64,000 nucleotides of DNA from Roseateles sp. DAIF2 (GCF_015624425.1 NZ_CP049919.1:5828001-5892000), one strand, 5' to 3'; shown: positions 44,754 to 53,753, numbered from the stretch's first letter. The notes: a model not told the origin generated them from the letters alone. Made by a program: numbers and translations.

Positions 44754-45737
44754 ATGATCGTTCCCGACTACTGGGCCGAGGCCCGCAAGCAGCACCGCAG
44801 CAAGGACCGGCAGCTCACGGTGCGCCGGTTCGGATGGTCCAGCAGCAGCGAGGCCGAGGCGCAGGCCATGGCCGAACGTCGCGCCGAGGAGGCGCTGCGG
44901 CAGATTCTCGCGGGCGACAAGACGCTGGCGCAGCGCGAGAGCAAGACCGCCTACAACGGCGCGACGGGTGTGCCGATCCGCGAGGAGGTGCTTGCCAGGC
45001 ATGGCGAGGAGGTCATCACCCGCAACTCCTACGGCGCCCGCTGCCTCAACACACCGTCGGCTCTCTTTGCCGACATCGATTTCTCCATCGCACCACGCGC
45101 CCGGCATACCCTCGGCGTGTTCGCGCTGTTCACGGCAACGAGCGTCCTGGTCGGCGCCATCTTCCACAGCTGGGCGCTCGGCTTTGGCCTGTGGATGCTC
45201 TCACTCTTTTTGATCAGGGGCTCCGCTGCCTTGTTCCATCGACTGGTCCTGCGCGCCCAGGGCGGGCATGAGGACATGGCACATCGGCGGATCCATGGCT
45301 TCCTGGCCAGGAATCCCGCCTGGGGCCTGCGGGTCTATCGGACGCCCGGCGGCCTGCGCCTGCTGGCCACGCATGCCTTGTTCGAGGCCTCGTCCCCGGA
45401 GGTCGCCGAGTTCTTCTCGGCGGTCGGCGCCGACCCGCTTTACGTCCGCATGTGCCAGAACCAGCAATGCTTTCGTGCCCGGCTCTCCGCCAAGCCCTGG
45501 CGCATCGGCATTGGCGCGCATATGCGCCCCCGGCCCGGCGTCTGGCCGGTTCATCCGGACCGGATGCCGGTCCGCAGCCAATGGATCGCCGCGTATGAGC
45601 AGGCCGCCGCCGCCTTTGCGGCCTGCCATTTCCTGAACTCTGTCGGCTCCGAGCGGGTACATCCGGAGCTCGGCCGGGTCATCGAACTGCATGACCGCGA
45701 GGCGCGGGCGAATGAGCTGGCGCTGCCCCTGGCGTGA
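44754..45737 (+). CDS. conserved membrane protein of unknown function
   Basis: This 327-residue protein has a charged N-terminal region (residues 1-110), two closely spaced membrane helices (about 120-165) and a C-terminal domain. Before the helices is ARCLNTPSALFADIDF; after them is WGLRVYRTPGGLRLLATH, then GADPLYVRMCQNQQCFRARLS and KPWRIG. The DID and TPGGLRLL elements recall archaeo-eukaryotic primase motifs but the resemblance is weak and the helices interrupt the fold. ATG 44754 lacks a clear ribosome site. Function unknown. Confidence 0.65.
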   Translation: MIVPDYWAEARKQHRSKDRQLTVRRFGWSSSSEAEAQAMAERRAEEALRQILAGDKTLAQRESKTAYNGATGVPIREEVLARHGEEVITRNSYGARCLNTPSALFADIDFSIAPRARHTLGVFALFTATSVLVGAIFHSWALGFGLWMLSLFLIRGSAALFHRLVLRAQGGHEDMAHRRIHGFLARNPAWGLRVYRTPGGLRLLATHALFEASSPEVAEFFSAVGADPLYVRMCQNQQCFRARLSAKPWRIGIGAHMRPRPGVWPVHPDRMPVRSQWIAAYEQAAAAFAACHFLNSVGSERVHPELGRVIELHDREARANELALPLA

Positions 45738-45750
45738 CGAGGCCGGACGC

Positions 45751-46674
45751 TCAGTAGCCCCTGTCGCGCTCCACCCGATGCGCCGGCTCCCGGCCCGCGC
45801 GCCAGGCGCGCAGATTGGCCGCCACCAGCGCGGCGGCGCTGCGTGCATCGGTCTGCGCCGCGGTGTGCGGCAGCACGGTGACGCGCTCATGCGACCAGAA
45901 GGGATGGGCCGCCGGCAGCGGCTCGACCTGGAACACGTCCAGCACCGCGCGGCCGATGCGGCCGGCGTCCAGCGCGGCCAGCAGGTCCGCCTCCACCACA
46001 TGGGCGCCGCGCGCCAGGTTGATGAAGCCGGCGCCGCGCTTGAACTGCGCCAGCCGCGCCGCATCGAAGAAACCGCGCGTCGCCTCGGTCAGCGGCATCA
46101 GGTTGATCACCGTGTCGGCCTCGCCCAGCGCCGCGGCCAGCGCCGCCTCGCCATGCAGGCAGCGCACGCCGGGCAGCTCGGCCGGGCGGCGGCTGTAGCC
46201 GCTGACCGCATAGCCCTGCGCCGCCAGCAGCTGCGCGACCCGCCCGCCCAGCTCGCCCAGGCCCAGCACCAGCACGCGCCATTCGCCGGCGCGCGGCTGC
46301 GCGAGCTGGCGCCACTCGGCGCGGCGCTGCTGCGCCTGGATCTCGAAGAAGCCGCGGTGCAGGCCCAGCACGGCCCAGAGCGCGGTCTGCGGCATCGCCT
46401 CGTTCATCGCCGGGTCGACCATGCGCGCGATCGGCACGCCGGCCGGCAGGGTGTCGTCGGCCAGCAGCTTCTCGACCCCGGCCCACAGCGACTGGATGAA
46501 GCCCAGCCGCGGCAGGCCCTGCAGCGCGCCCGGCGGCGGGTTCGCCACCACCGCGGCCTCCACCTCGGGACCGGGCTCCAGCACCCAGGACTCCTCGGGC
46601 AGCGCCGCCCGCAGCAGCGCCAGCCATTGGTCGCGCTCCGCCGCCTCCCAGCGGCCGCTCAGCAGGATGCTCAT
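45751..46674 (-). CDS. ghrA: glyoxylate/hydroxypyruvate reductase A-like dehydrogenase
   Basis: This 307-residue D-2-hydroxyacid dehydrogenase has the NAD(P) motif GLGELGGRVAQLL, the catalytic Arg in NLARGAHVVE, the Glu region (DVFQVEPLP) and the His in LPHTAAQTD. The lack of a long N-terminal catalytic domain and the YSRRP cofactor loop suit the GhrA subfamily, which reduces glyoxylate and hydroxypyruvate with NADPH. A repeat copy abuts its start codon. Confidence 0.82.
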   Translation of the reverse strand: MSILLSGRWEAAERDQWLALLRAALPEESWVLEPGPEVEAAVVANPPPGALQGLPRLGFIQSLWAGVEKLLADDTLPAGVPIARMVDPAMNEAMPQTALWAVLGLHRGFFEIQAQQRRAEWRQLAQPRAGEWRVLVLGLGELGGRVAQLLAAQGYAVSGYSRRPAELPGVRCLHGEAALAAALGEADTVINLMPLTEATRGFFDAARLAQFKRGAGFINLARGAHVVEADLLAALDAGRIGRAVLDVFQVEPLPAAHPFWSHERVTVLPHTAAQTDARSAAALVAANLRAWRAGREPAHRVERDRGY

Positions 46675-46746
46675 GACTGCAGCCCCTCGCCTGGTGAGTA
46701 CGCCCGTCGATCCCCCAAGGGGATGCTGGCCGGCTTGGGACGGCCC
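46675..46746 (-). repeat. dispersed palindromic repeat, copy C
   Basis: In reverse orientation to copies A and B. On the plus strand its best-conserved part, CCCCCAAGGGGATGCTGG then CCGGCTTGGGACGGCCC, matches the CCCCCGAGGGGGT and CTTGGGGCGGCCC ends of the others with some changes. It fills most of the gap between pncC and the ghrA-like gene. Confidence 0.55.
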
Positions 46747-46762
46747 GTCGCTCGGCCAGCCA

Positions 46763-47263
46763 TCAGGAGTCCTTGTCTTCCAATGCCTCGCACAGCGCCA
46801 TCAGGCCCGAACGCAGGGTGCCGATGCGCACCGCATGGCGGTCGCCGGGGAAATGCTCCTGCCAGACCTTGGGCGCGCGCTGCCCATGCACCAGGGCCAG
46901 CCAGACCGTACCGACCGGCTTCTCGGCGCTGCCGCCGGTGGGGCCCGCGATGCCGGTGACGGCCAGGGCCCAGTCGATCGGCGCGTGGGCCAAGAGGCCG
47001 CGGGCCATGTGCAGCGCCACCTCGCCGCTGACCGCGCCATGCAGGCCGATCAGCGCCGCCGGCACGCCCAGCAGCTCGGTCTTGGCCTCGTTGCTGTAGC
47101 TGACCACGCCGCGCTCGAACCATTGGCTGGAACCCGAGAGGCTGGTGCAGGCCGCGGCGATCAGGCCGCCGGTGCAGCTCTCGGCCGTGCCCATGCGCTC
47201 GCGGCGCTGGATCAGCGCGACCGCGATGCGGTCGATCAACTCGTGCTCTTCGGGAAACAGCAT
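46763..47263 (-). CDS. pncC: nicotinamide-nucleotide amidase (CinA C-terminal type)
   Basis: This 166-residue stand-alone CinA C-terminal domain deamidates NMN to nicotinate mononucleotide in pyridine nucleotide recycling. The family motifs TAESCTGGLIAA, SYSNEAKTELLGV, GAVSGEVALHMARG and AVTGIAGPTGGSAEKPVGTVW are all present. pgpA ends 4 bases upstream of its start, so they are cotranscribed with thiL. Confidence 0.94.
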   Translation of the reverse strand: MLFPEEHELIDRIAVALIQRRERMGTAESCTGGLIAAACTSLSGSSQWFERGVVSYSNEAKTELLGVPAALIGLHGAVSGEVALHMARGLLAHAPIDWALAVTGIAGPTGGSAEKPVGTVWLALVHGQRAPKVWQEHFPGDRHAVRIGTLRSGLMALCEALEDKDS

Positions 47264-47267
47264 GGCA

Positions 47268-47852
47268 TCACCCCATCAGACTTCGCCACAGCGCGATGAC
47301 CAGGAGCGTACATCCGGCGGCGACGAAATCGTCGAACAGGATGCCGAAGCCCTGGGCCCAGCCGACCGGCCGGCCGCGCTCGCCCTTGAACAGGCCATCG
47401 GCCCAGCGCACCGGGCCGGGCTTGGCCGCATCGAAGAAGCGGAACAGGCCGAAGGCGACGGCCTGGCCCAGCAGGCCCGCGGGCGTCACCAGCCACAGCA
47501 CCAGCCAGAAGGCCAACACCTCGTCCCAGACGATGGAGCCCGGATCCGGCGTGCGCAGGTTGCGCGCGGTGACGGTGCAGGCCCACCAGCCCACCAGGGT
47601 GCCGCCGCCGATCAGCCAGGCCCATTGCACGTCGCCGAGCCACAGATCCAGCACCAGGAAGGCCATCCAGGCCCACAGGGTGCCGACCGTGCCCGGCGCC
47701 TTCGGCGACAGCCCGCTGCCGAAGCCCAGAGCGATCCAATGCGCCGGATGACGCAGCATGAAGCCGGCCGTGGCGCGGCGCGGGGCCAGGTCTTGCGCAG
47801 AGGCCGCGCCGCTGCCGCTGCTGTCGTTGTCCTTGTCGTTCTGGTCGTCCAT
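47268..47852 (-). CDS. pgpA: phosphatidylglycerophosphatase A
   Basis: This 194-residue membrane enzyme removes phosphate from phosphatidylglycerophosphate. The motif GFGSGLSPKAPGTVGTL, the WDEVLAFW segment and four helices match PgpA. The first about 20 residues are a polar extension (MDDQNDKDNDSSGSG). It starts five bases after thiL. Confidence 0.92.
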   Translation of the reverse strand: MDDQNDKDNDSSGSGAASAQDLAPRRATAGFMLRHPAHWIALGFGSGLSPKAPGTVGTLWAWMAFLVLDLWLGDVQWAWLIGGGTLVGWWACTVTARNLRTPDPGSIVWDEVLAFWLVLWLVTPAGLLGQAVAFGLFRFFDAAKPGPVRWADGLFKGERGRPVGWAQGFGILFDDFVAAGCTLLVIALWRSLMG

Positions 47853-47857
47853 CGTGC

Positions 47858-48829
47858 TCAGGATTTGAAATGGTCGAACGAGGCCTCGTGCCATTCCAGC
47901 AGCCGGCCTTGCGCATCGAGCAGGCGCCGCCCCGGCAGGGCCTCCATCCGGCCGATCAGGGTCACCGGCGTGGCGCTGGCCGCGGCGGCCGCGCGCACCG
48001 CGTCGCGCGCCTCGGGTGGCGCGGTGAACACCAGTTCGTAATCGTCGCCGCCGGTCAGGGTGCACAGGCGCTGCAGCGGCAGCGGCAGGCTGGCGAGCAG
48101 CTCGCTGCGCGGCAGCGCATCGACCAGCAGGGTGGCGCCGAGGCCGCCCGAGCGCTCCAGCACATGGCCCAGATCGCCCAGCAGGCCGTCGGACACATCG
48201 ATCGCGCTGCTTGCGACGCCGCGCAGCGCCTGGCCCAGCGCGACGCGCGGCGTCGGGCATTCCATCGCGCGGCGCGCCTGCTGGAAGTCCGCGCCCCGCT
48301 CCAGCGCCACCGTGCCGCGAAACACCTCCAGCGCCAGGCGCGCGTCGCCCAGGCTGCCGGAGACATAGAGATCGTCGCCGGCGCGCGCGCCGCTGCGCAG
48401 CAGGGCCTGGCCGGCCGGCGCCTCGCCCATCACCGTGATGCAGATGTTCAGCGGCCCGGCCGTCGTGTCGCCGCCCACCAGCGCGATGCCATGCGCATCG
48501 GCCAGCGCGAACAGCCCATGCGCAAAGCCTTCCAGCCAGGCCGCATCGGCGCGCGGCAGCGCCAGCGCCAGGGTGAAGGCGCGCGGCGTCGCGCCGCAGG
48601 CCGCCAGGTCCGACAGGTTCACCGCCAGCGCCTTGTGGCCCAGGCGCTCGGGCGCGACGGTCGAGAGGAAATGCCGGCCCTCGACCAGCATGTCGCTGGA
48701 CACCAGCCACTGCGCGCCCGGCGTCGGCTTAATGACCGCGCAGTCGTCCCCGATGCCCACCGGCACCTCGTCGGCCGGCGGCCGGCTGCGGTCCTGAAAG
48801 AAACGCTGGATCAGCTCGAATTCACCCAT
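47858..48829 (-). CDS. thiL: thiamine-monophosphate kinase
   Basis: This 323-residue enzyme makes thiamine pyrophosphate from thiamine phosphate. The N-terminal FELIQRFF, the metal/ATP region GIGDDCAVI, GHKALAVNLSDLAACGA, GGDTTAGP and DVSDGLLGDL match ThiL. It heads the thiL-pgpA-pncC operon, a common proteobacterial order. Confidence 0.95.
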   Translation of the reverse strand: MGEFELIQRFFQDRSRPPADEVPVGIGDDCAVIKPTPGAQWLVSSDMLVEGRHFLSTVAPERLGHKALAVNLSDLAACGATPRAFTLALALPRADAAWLEGFAHGLFALADAHGIALVGGDTTAGPLNICITVMGEAPAGQALLRSGARAGDDLYVSGSLGDARLALEVFRGTVALERGADFQQARRAMECPTPRVALGQALRGVASSAIDVSDGLLGDLGHVLERSGGLGATLLVDALPRSELLASLPLPLQRLCTLTGGDDYELVFTAPPEARDAVRAAAAASATPVTLIGRMEALPGRRLLDAQGRLLEWHEASFDHFKS

Positions 48830-49051
48830 GGGGGGATTGTCTCAGCCTGGGTGGTGGGCAGGAGGGGGCACTGGCGATGTTCCCGACCAGGTGCGATTGA
48901 CGGGAGGGACGGGCTTGCTTCCAATCGCGACTTGCGATGCCAACTGACTGACATGATGGCTGCAACCTCGATCGATAAATGTTCAGCCATTGATGCAACG
49001 AGATCAGCGAATCAAGCTCAAACAGTACTGATCCTCCCCAAGTCCACCAAC

Positions 49052-49492
49052 ATGGCGAAACTGCTTGTCCGCCTAGCTCTCGGCCTGCTTGCGACAACAG
49101 CGTTGCTTGCAATGACCGGACCTCTGGCCCTCTACTGGATCGGACTTGAGGCAGTCAAGACAATGCCGTCGCCCCCAGCGACGATGGCAACTGCCGAGCA
49201 GCAAGCAGCCATTTGGAGTGGGGTACGTGGACAGGGGGATCCCTTCATCCCAAAACTCAACCCGTACTCATTCCTCCCGTATGTGGCCAGCACAGCGCCG
49301 CAAGATCCGGGTGTGCTGATTTCGTGGCAGGTCGCCTCCACGCATTTGCTAGAGCATCGGCGCTATCGGGGCATGTTCTGGTGGCATCTCTCCGGCGCAG
49401 CACTCACGATCTGGATCACGCGAAACTGGTCCTCGGAGCAAATCTTGAGCGCGGCAAGTCGGTTCAAGGCGAGAGGTTCGGCGAGTCGCTAG
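49052..49492 (+). CDS. hypothetical membrane-anchored protein
   Basis: This protein of about 146 residues has an N-terminal membrane helix (LGLLATTALLAMTGPLALYW) and an extracytoplasmic part with RRYRGMFWWHLSGAALTIWITRNWSSEQIL, a pattern that recalls transglycosylase-like or peptidoglycan-associated proteins, though a catalytic Glu is not evident. ATGs at 48953 and 48956 give longer forms; no ribosome site decides. GC content is lower than in the flanks. A short frame (49512-49580, 22 residues) after it may be a remnant. Confidence 0.5.
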   Translation: MAKLLVRLALGLLATTALLAMTGPLALYWIGLEAVKTMPSPPATMATAEQQAAIWSGVRGQGDPFIPKLNPYSFLPYVASTAPQDPGVLISWQVASTHLLEHRRYRGMFWWHLSGAALTIWITRNWSSEQILSAASRFKARGSASR

Positions 49493-49603
49493 CTGAAGCC
49501 GACTCGATCCCATGCTGATCGCCGCGGTCCGCGTACGCCGCTTCGACGAGGCCGACACCTGGGAGTTCATTGACGATTGAATGAGCCGCGCACATCAACT
49601 CGC

Positions 49604-50002
49604 ATGAAGATTCGCCCCATCCAATCCACCGAGTACGAAGACGCCCGGAAGCTGCTCTCGCGCTGCGGCTGGACCCGCAAGGTCGAGGATCCCGCGATAT
49701 TCGGCCAGGCGATCCGCAACTCGCAGATCGCTCTCGTCGCCGAGATCGAGGGGCGGATCGTGGGTTTCCTGCGGGCCATCACCGACGGAACTTTCAACGG
49801 CTATCTCTCGATGCTGGCCGTCGACGAGGAGTACCGTGGGCGAGGCATAGGTAGCGCCCTGGTGGCGGCCGCAACGGGCACGAACCCCGACGTCACCTGG
49901 GTACTTCGCGCGGACCGCCCCGGAGTTTCAAGGTTCTATCAGGCGCTGGGCTTCAAAGCGTCGGAGGTTGCTATGGAAAAGAAGCGCAGTCATCGGGGCT
50001 GA
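49604..50002 (+). CDS. GNAT family N-acetyltransferase
   Basis: This 132-residue GNAT enzyme has the acetyl-CoA loop EEYRGRGIGSALVAAA and the C-terminal SRFYQALGFKAS. It uses acetyl-CoA; the acceptor is unknown. ATG 49604 starts the family-like KIRPIQSTEYEDA; an upstream TTG (49577) is less likely. Confidence 0.85.
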   Translation: MKIRPIQSTEYEDARKLLSRCGWTRKVEDPAIFGQAIRNSQIALVAEIEGRIVGFLRAITDGTFNGYLSMLAVDEEYRGRGIGSALVAAATGTNPDVTWVLRADRPGVSRFYQALGFKASEVAMEKKRSHRG

Positions 50003-50020
50003 CCGCAAGCCTGACCTCGC

Positions 50021-50377
50021 TCAGGGCTGTGCGGCTTGGGCTTGCCCCACCGCATCGAACAGCCGCAGCGCCAGCAGCCCATGCCCGACCGCGGCACCCG
50101 CCTTCAGGGCCGCCGCGATAAAGACGACCTCGGCGATCTCCTCGCGCGAGGCGCCGGCCTGGGATGCGTTGCGGGTGTGGACCTCGATGCAGTAAGCGCA
50201 TTGGGTACTGAGCGCCACGGCCACCGAGATCAGCTCGCGGTACTTCTCCGGGATCCGGCCATCCACCCTCTCGGCCGCCGCCTTCAGGCCGAGGAAGGCG
50301 CGGCCCTCGACGGGGGCCTGCTGCAGCAAGGCGGGCGCGTATTGCAGGTCGGAGGGGTCTTGGTAGCGGGAAGCCAT
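50021..50377 (-). CDS. carboxymuconolactone decarboxylase/AhpD-like protein
   Basis: This 118-residue protein has the AhpD-type C-x-x-C-x3-H motif (C60, C63, H67 in TQCAYCIEVHTRNA), so it is more likely a redox or alkylhydroperoxidase-like protein than a decarboxylase. It is all-helical in pattern. ATG 50377 is the family start. Confidence 0.85.
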   Translation of the reverse strand: MASRYQDPSDLQYAPALLQQAPVEGRAFLGLKAAAERVDGRIPEKYRELISVAVALSTQCAYCIEVHTRNASQAGASREEIAEVVFIAAALKAGAAVGHGLLALRLFDAVGQAQAAQP

Positions 50378-50614
50378 GGTGGTGTTGGACAACAAAGGCT
50401 TGGGAACGGTCCCGCAAGCCAAGAGGGGCCGAAACGCCGTTTGGATTCGCGCCCGGCAAGTTTTTTTTCGGAGTGCCAGCTCCAGCGATCCCGGCCTCGC
50501 ACCTTCGGCAAGGCATTTCGTCCGCCATGGACGGCTTCCATCCCTTTCGTCGCCCCGCCCTTTGGCGCCATGCCTAGCATGCCGCTCGTCGCGTCATCCG
50601 ATCTAGCACCACCC

Positions 50615-51994
50615 ATGCGCCCAACCGCAACTCGCCACCATCGTCATTCGTCACGACTGCTGGCAGGCGCACTGCTATGCGTCGCTGCCGCCGCCAGCGT
50701 CCACGCAGCGACGCCGACGATCGAGCGGGTGCCGCTGGACGAACCGGCCGATCAGCAGACCTACAACTTCCAGGAGCAAGGCGACTGGCGCCTGTGGGCA
50801 CGCTCGGCCGCCGGCTTCAAGGATTCCCGCATCTGGCTGCAGCAACGAAGCGGCAGCAGCCAGGGCACCTGGTCCGCGCCACGGCCGGCCCCCTTCTCGG
50901 ACCCGCGCTACCGCGACTCCGATCCCTTCTTGACGGCCGACGGCAAGCGCCTGATCTTCATCTCGGACCGGCCGGCGGAACCGGGTGCTCCGGCCGCCGG
51001 CCAGCTGGACCTGTTCGAGAGTCACCGCAGCACCGACGCTGGCGGGTGGAGCGCACCGCAGCGTCTGGCCGAGGGCCTGCAGAGCCCCGCCTACGAGCTG
51101 GGGCCGGAGCTGCATGGCGGCCAGCTCTGGTTCGGCTCGCAGCGCCCAGGCGGCCCGGGCAAGCTGTCGATCTACCGCGCGGCCGGCGAGGCCGGCCCGG
51201 CCGAGGCGCTGCCCGCGCCGGTCAACGCGCCGGGCGGCAATGACAGCGATCCGACCCTGAGCCCGGACGGACGCTACCTGCTGTGGTGGAGCGGCCGCAG
51301 CGGCCGCGGCGACCTCTACCTGGCCGAGCGGGTGGGCGCGGGCTTCGGCCCCGCGCTGCGCCTGCCGGCACCGATCAACAGCGATGAGGGCTTCGAGTTC
51401 ACGCCCTGGATCAGCGCCGACGGCGCCTGGCTGTACTTCGCCTCCACCCGCGCCGACAGCGGCGCCTCGGCAGGCCTGTCCCGCATCTACCGCAGCGCCT
51501 GGCCGGCCGTGCTGCAGGCCCTCGGCCCGGCGGCCCAGGCGCACAGCCAGGCCGAACTGGACGCGGCGGTGAGCCGCTTCTGGCGCGCCTTCTCGCATCC
51601 GCCGGGCCGCGGCGCCGACGTCGCCACCATGGCCGCCCTGCTGCACCCACAGGCGCGCCTGTGGGGCAGCATCGCGCAGCAGCGCGAGCGCCAGCTCGTG
51701 CTGACCTCGGCGCAGCAGCAGCATTCCTTCGCCGCGGCGCTGGAGCGCTGGGGCCAGCCCAGCCCGCGCCGCGTGCAGGAATGCGAACTCGCACGCGAGC
51801 AGCGGCGCTACGGCGCGCTGGCCTGGGTCTACAGCCGCGTGCGCACCGACGGCGAACCGGGCGAGCCGTCCTACACCGGCGTCAACAGCATGCAATGGCA
51901 GCTGGGCCCGCAGGGCTGGCAGCTGCTGTCGCTGCACTTCGCGCTGGATCTGCCGGGGGAGCCGTTGGCGGCGGAGGGGAGCTGTTTGCCGTGA
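50615..51994 (+). CDS. exported PD40 (TolB-like) beta-propeller protein
   Basis: This 459-residue protein has a signal peptide (residues 8-33), then PD40/WD40-like blades (DSDPFLTADGKRLIFISDRP; DSDPTLSPDGRYLLWWSGRSG; FTPWISADGAWLYFASTRAD) and an NTF2/SnoaL-like domain at about residues 315-455. The propeller recalls TolB and periplasmic sensor domains. The combination suggests ligand binding outside the cytoplasm; no partner is adjacent. ATG 50615 is chosen because it begins the signal peptide. Confidence 0.75.
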   Translation: MRPTATRHHRHSSRLLAGALLCVAAAASVHAATPTIERVPLDEPADQQTYNFQEQGDWRLWARSAAGFKDSRIWLQQRSGSSQGTWSAPRPAPFSDPRYRDSDPFLTADGKRLIFISDRPAEPGAPAAGQLDLFESHRSTDAGGWSAPQRLAEGLQSPAYELGPELHGGQLWFGSQRPGGPGKLSIYRAAGEAGPAEALPAPVNAPGGNDSDPTLSPDGRYLLWWSGRSGRGDLYLAERVGAGFGPALRLPAPINSDEGFEFTPWISADGAWLYFASTRADSGASAGLSRIYRSAWPAVLQALGPAAQAHSQAELDAAVSRFWRAFSHPPGRGADVATMAALLHPQARLWGSIAQQRERQLVLTSAQQQHSFAAALERWGQPSPRRVQECELAREQRRYGALAWVYSRVRTDGEPGEPSYTGVNSMQWQLGPQGWQLLSLHFALDLPGEPLAAEGSCLP

Positions 51995-52060
51995 GCCCTC
52001 AGGCTTAACTTTGGCTGTTTGCGCGTTGATTGATGATGCTGTGATGGCGAAGGTCTGGGC

Positions 52061-52297
52061 GCAGGAGGGCGGGCAGACCTGCTGCTACGTGTTCCCCCGG
52101 CCGCTTCGCGCCCTCCTCCTTAACCTCCGCATCAGGCCCGCCCACCCTCCTGCTTGGCGTTGCGTCTGGCTTTCTCCGCGAACAACTTGCGGTGGGGAAG
52201 CCGGGATGCGGGTGTGCGCAATTGCGCAGGTCAAGGAGGAGGGCCGCTCAAAGCGGCCCGGGGGACACGGAGCAATTGCGCATGCCCGCGTCCCGGC
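52061..52297. repeat. nested palindromic element
   Basis: Three sets of inverted repeats interlock. GCAGGAGGGCGGGC (52061-52074) pairs with 52136-52153. CCCCCGGCCGCTT (52094-52106) pairs with 52251-52264, and CCCTCCTCCTT (52111-52121) with 52233-52243. A 26-base arm with a central CAATTG (52200-52225) pairs with 52272-52297, and inside it GGGCCGCT-CAA-AGCGGCCC is a perfect hairpin (52241-52259). No ORF here looks real. It resembles a mobile palindromic or MITE-like element. Confidence 0.65.
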
Positions 52298-52386
52298 GCC
52301 ACCCGGCTCTGCGTAGGGCCCATCAAGACCACGCCGGGAGTATCACAAGCCAATGAACAAAGAGCCTTAGCTTTGGACGGTGGCCC

Positions 52387-52662
52387 TCATTTCCTGGGCC
52401 ATGAGGCCAGCCCCACGGTCAACACGAGCAGACCCAGGACCGAGGTCACGATCGCCGGCCCGTGCAAGCCGATGGCCTGATATGCCATGCCGGTAAACCA
52501 GCTCCATCTGCCGGTGAATGGCGGGTGGCTCGGTTCCAGCCACTGGACCACGCCCAGCAGCAAGCAGACCGAGCCCAGCCCGAGCCAACAGGACGCGACT
52601 TCCTTGCGGCTGGGCGAGCGTCGCCAATGTTCATGATCGGGCTGACCACGCCAGAGTTTCAT
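52387..52662 (-). CDS. small hypothetical membrane protein
   Basis: This 91-residue protein has two predicted helices (CWLGLGSVCLLLGVVQWL and AIVTSVLGLLVLTVGLA) and a basic start. GGGAGAAG stands before the ATG at 52662, which supports translation. No family was recognised. It begins at the far side of the nested palindrome. Confidence 0.6.
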   Translation of the reverse strand: MKLWRGQPDHEHWRRSPSRKEVASCWLGLGSVCLLLGVVQWLEPSHPPFTGRWSWFTGMAYQAIGLHGPAIVTSVLGLLVLTVGLASWPRK

Positions 52663-52701
52663 CTGATCTTCTCCCTTGTCCTGTCTGTTCCAAACCCTCG
52701 A

Positions 52702-53217
52702 CTAGGCCCACGCGCATTTGCTCACCGTATCGATGGTGCGCGTGGTGATGTCCGCCCCGAAGGTCCGCTCGATCAAGGCCATGAACGCGGAGCCCTTGGG
52801 GCCGGGCACATAGGCCGAGAAGGCCTCGGTGCCGGAGAGCTTCAGGATGCGGCCGAACTCGCGCTCGATCGGCAGTTCGGCCGCCGATTCGACGGGCCGG
52901 CGCAGAAAGATCAGCACCCGCTTTTCCTGCGGTGCGATCGAGAACTCGGCGAAAGGGTCCGCCGCGATCAGCTTCTGCAGGTATATGGCCGGCCGCACGT
53001 ACGTGTCGAAGCTGTGGCCGAGCCCGGCCTGCATCGCCTTCTCGGCGCGCCGCTCGAGTGCGGCCATAGGTGACGAGCGGGCATCGAACACGACATTCCC
53101 GCTGGTGCGTAGGGTCCGGACATTCGAGAAACCGGCCGACTCGAAGCAGGCCTGCAGCGCCGGCATCTTGGCATTCACCGGACCGACTCCGCGGAGGAAG
53201 GCGACGTAACGGGGCAT
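52702..53217 (-). CDS. DUF1697 domain-containing protein
   Basis: This 171-residue protein matches DUF1697 from its start (YVAFLRGVGPVNAKMPALQ) through LRTSGNVVFDA and the C-terminal TFGADITTRTIDTV. The family is small, cytoplasmic and of unknown function. ATG 53217 is the family start. Confidence 0.9.
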   Translation of the reverse strand: MPRYVAFLRGVGPVNAKMPALQACFESAGFSNVRTLRTSGNVVFDARSSPMAALERRAEKAMQAGLGHSFDTYVRPAIYLQKLIAADPFAEFSIAPQEKRVLIFLRRPVESAAELPIEREFGRILKLSGTEAFSAYVPGPKGSAFMALIERTFGADITTRTIDTVSKCAWA

Positions 53218-53309
53218 GGGTTGCTTGATAGAGCGAGTGAGGTGCAGCGGCCATCGAGCGACGGCCAGGCGGGGTCAGATCTTGACAGCACTGGGCTCCA
53301 AGTGCTCGC

Positions 53310-53753
53310 TCAACCTTCGCCGAAGGTAAAGAAGGTCACGGGTGACGGCCTGCCGCCGATGGCCTTGTAGAACTCCAGCGCATGGACATCTTCATCGTCC
53401 GCGGGCACAAAGACGACATGGATGCCCTGCGCCCCGCAATGTTCGCGCAGTGCCGCCACCAAGGCTCGACCGACGCCCTGCCCTTGGTGCCGCTCCTGCA
53501 CCGCGAGGTCATAGACGAAGACTTCCGCCGCCTCGACCCGGGTCATCGGCAGGCTGTGCGCCGTGAGGCCGCCCAGCAACTCGCCGCCGGAGAAGGCCGC
53601 CATGGCCCAGAAGCCCTGGGAGGCCAGCAGCCCTTCAAGATAGCGGCGATCCAAGGGCCGTTGCGGCTCGCCGAACACGGCGGACATCAGCGCAAAAAGG
53701 CCTTGCGCAAGCGCCGCGTCTTCGGCGCCCAATCGGCGAACAAGGATTTCCAT
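53310..53753 (-). CDS. GNAT acetyltransferase, AAC(3)-I-like
   Basis: This 147-residue GNAT protein follows the AAC(3)-I layout: VFGEPQ, a YLEGLL segment, AAFSGGELLGGLTAH, then AEVFVYDLAVQERHQGQGVG with the acetyl-CoA loop, and VPADDEDVHALEFYKAIGG. AAC(3)-I enzymes acetylate gentamicin-type aminoglycosides, but resemblance does not prove resistance; the natural substrate may differ. No integron or mobile element is adjacent. Confidence 0.7.
   Translation of the reverse strand: MEILVRRLGAEDAALAQGLFALMSAVFGEPQRPLDRRYLEGLLASQGFWAMAAFSGGELLGGLTAHSLPMTRVEAAEVFVYDLAVQERHQGQGVGRALVAALREHCGAQGIHVVFVPADDEDVHALEFYKAIGGRPSPVTFFTFGEG

Noticed and set aside
49213..49518. Second plus-strand frame over the 49 kb membrane protein gene
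   Set aside because: It gives no recognisable protein; the membrane-anchored frame at 49052-49492 has a coherent helix and a conserved-looking C-terminus.
50461..50468. T8 run as a possible terminator
   Set aside because: Only a 4-bp stem precedes it; more likely a chance A/T tract in the promoter region of the AhpD-like gene.
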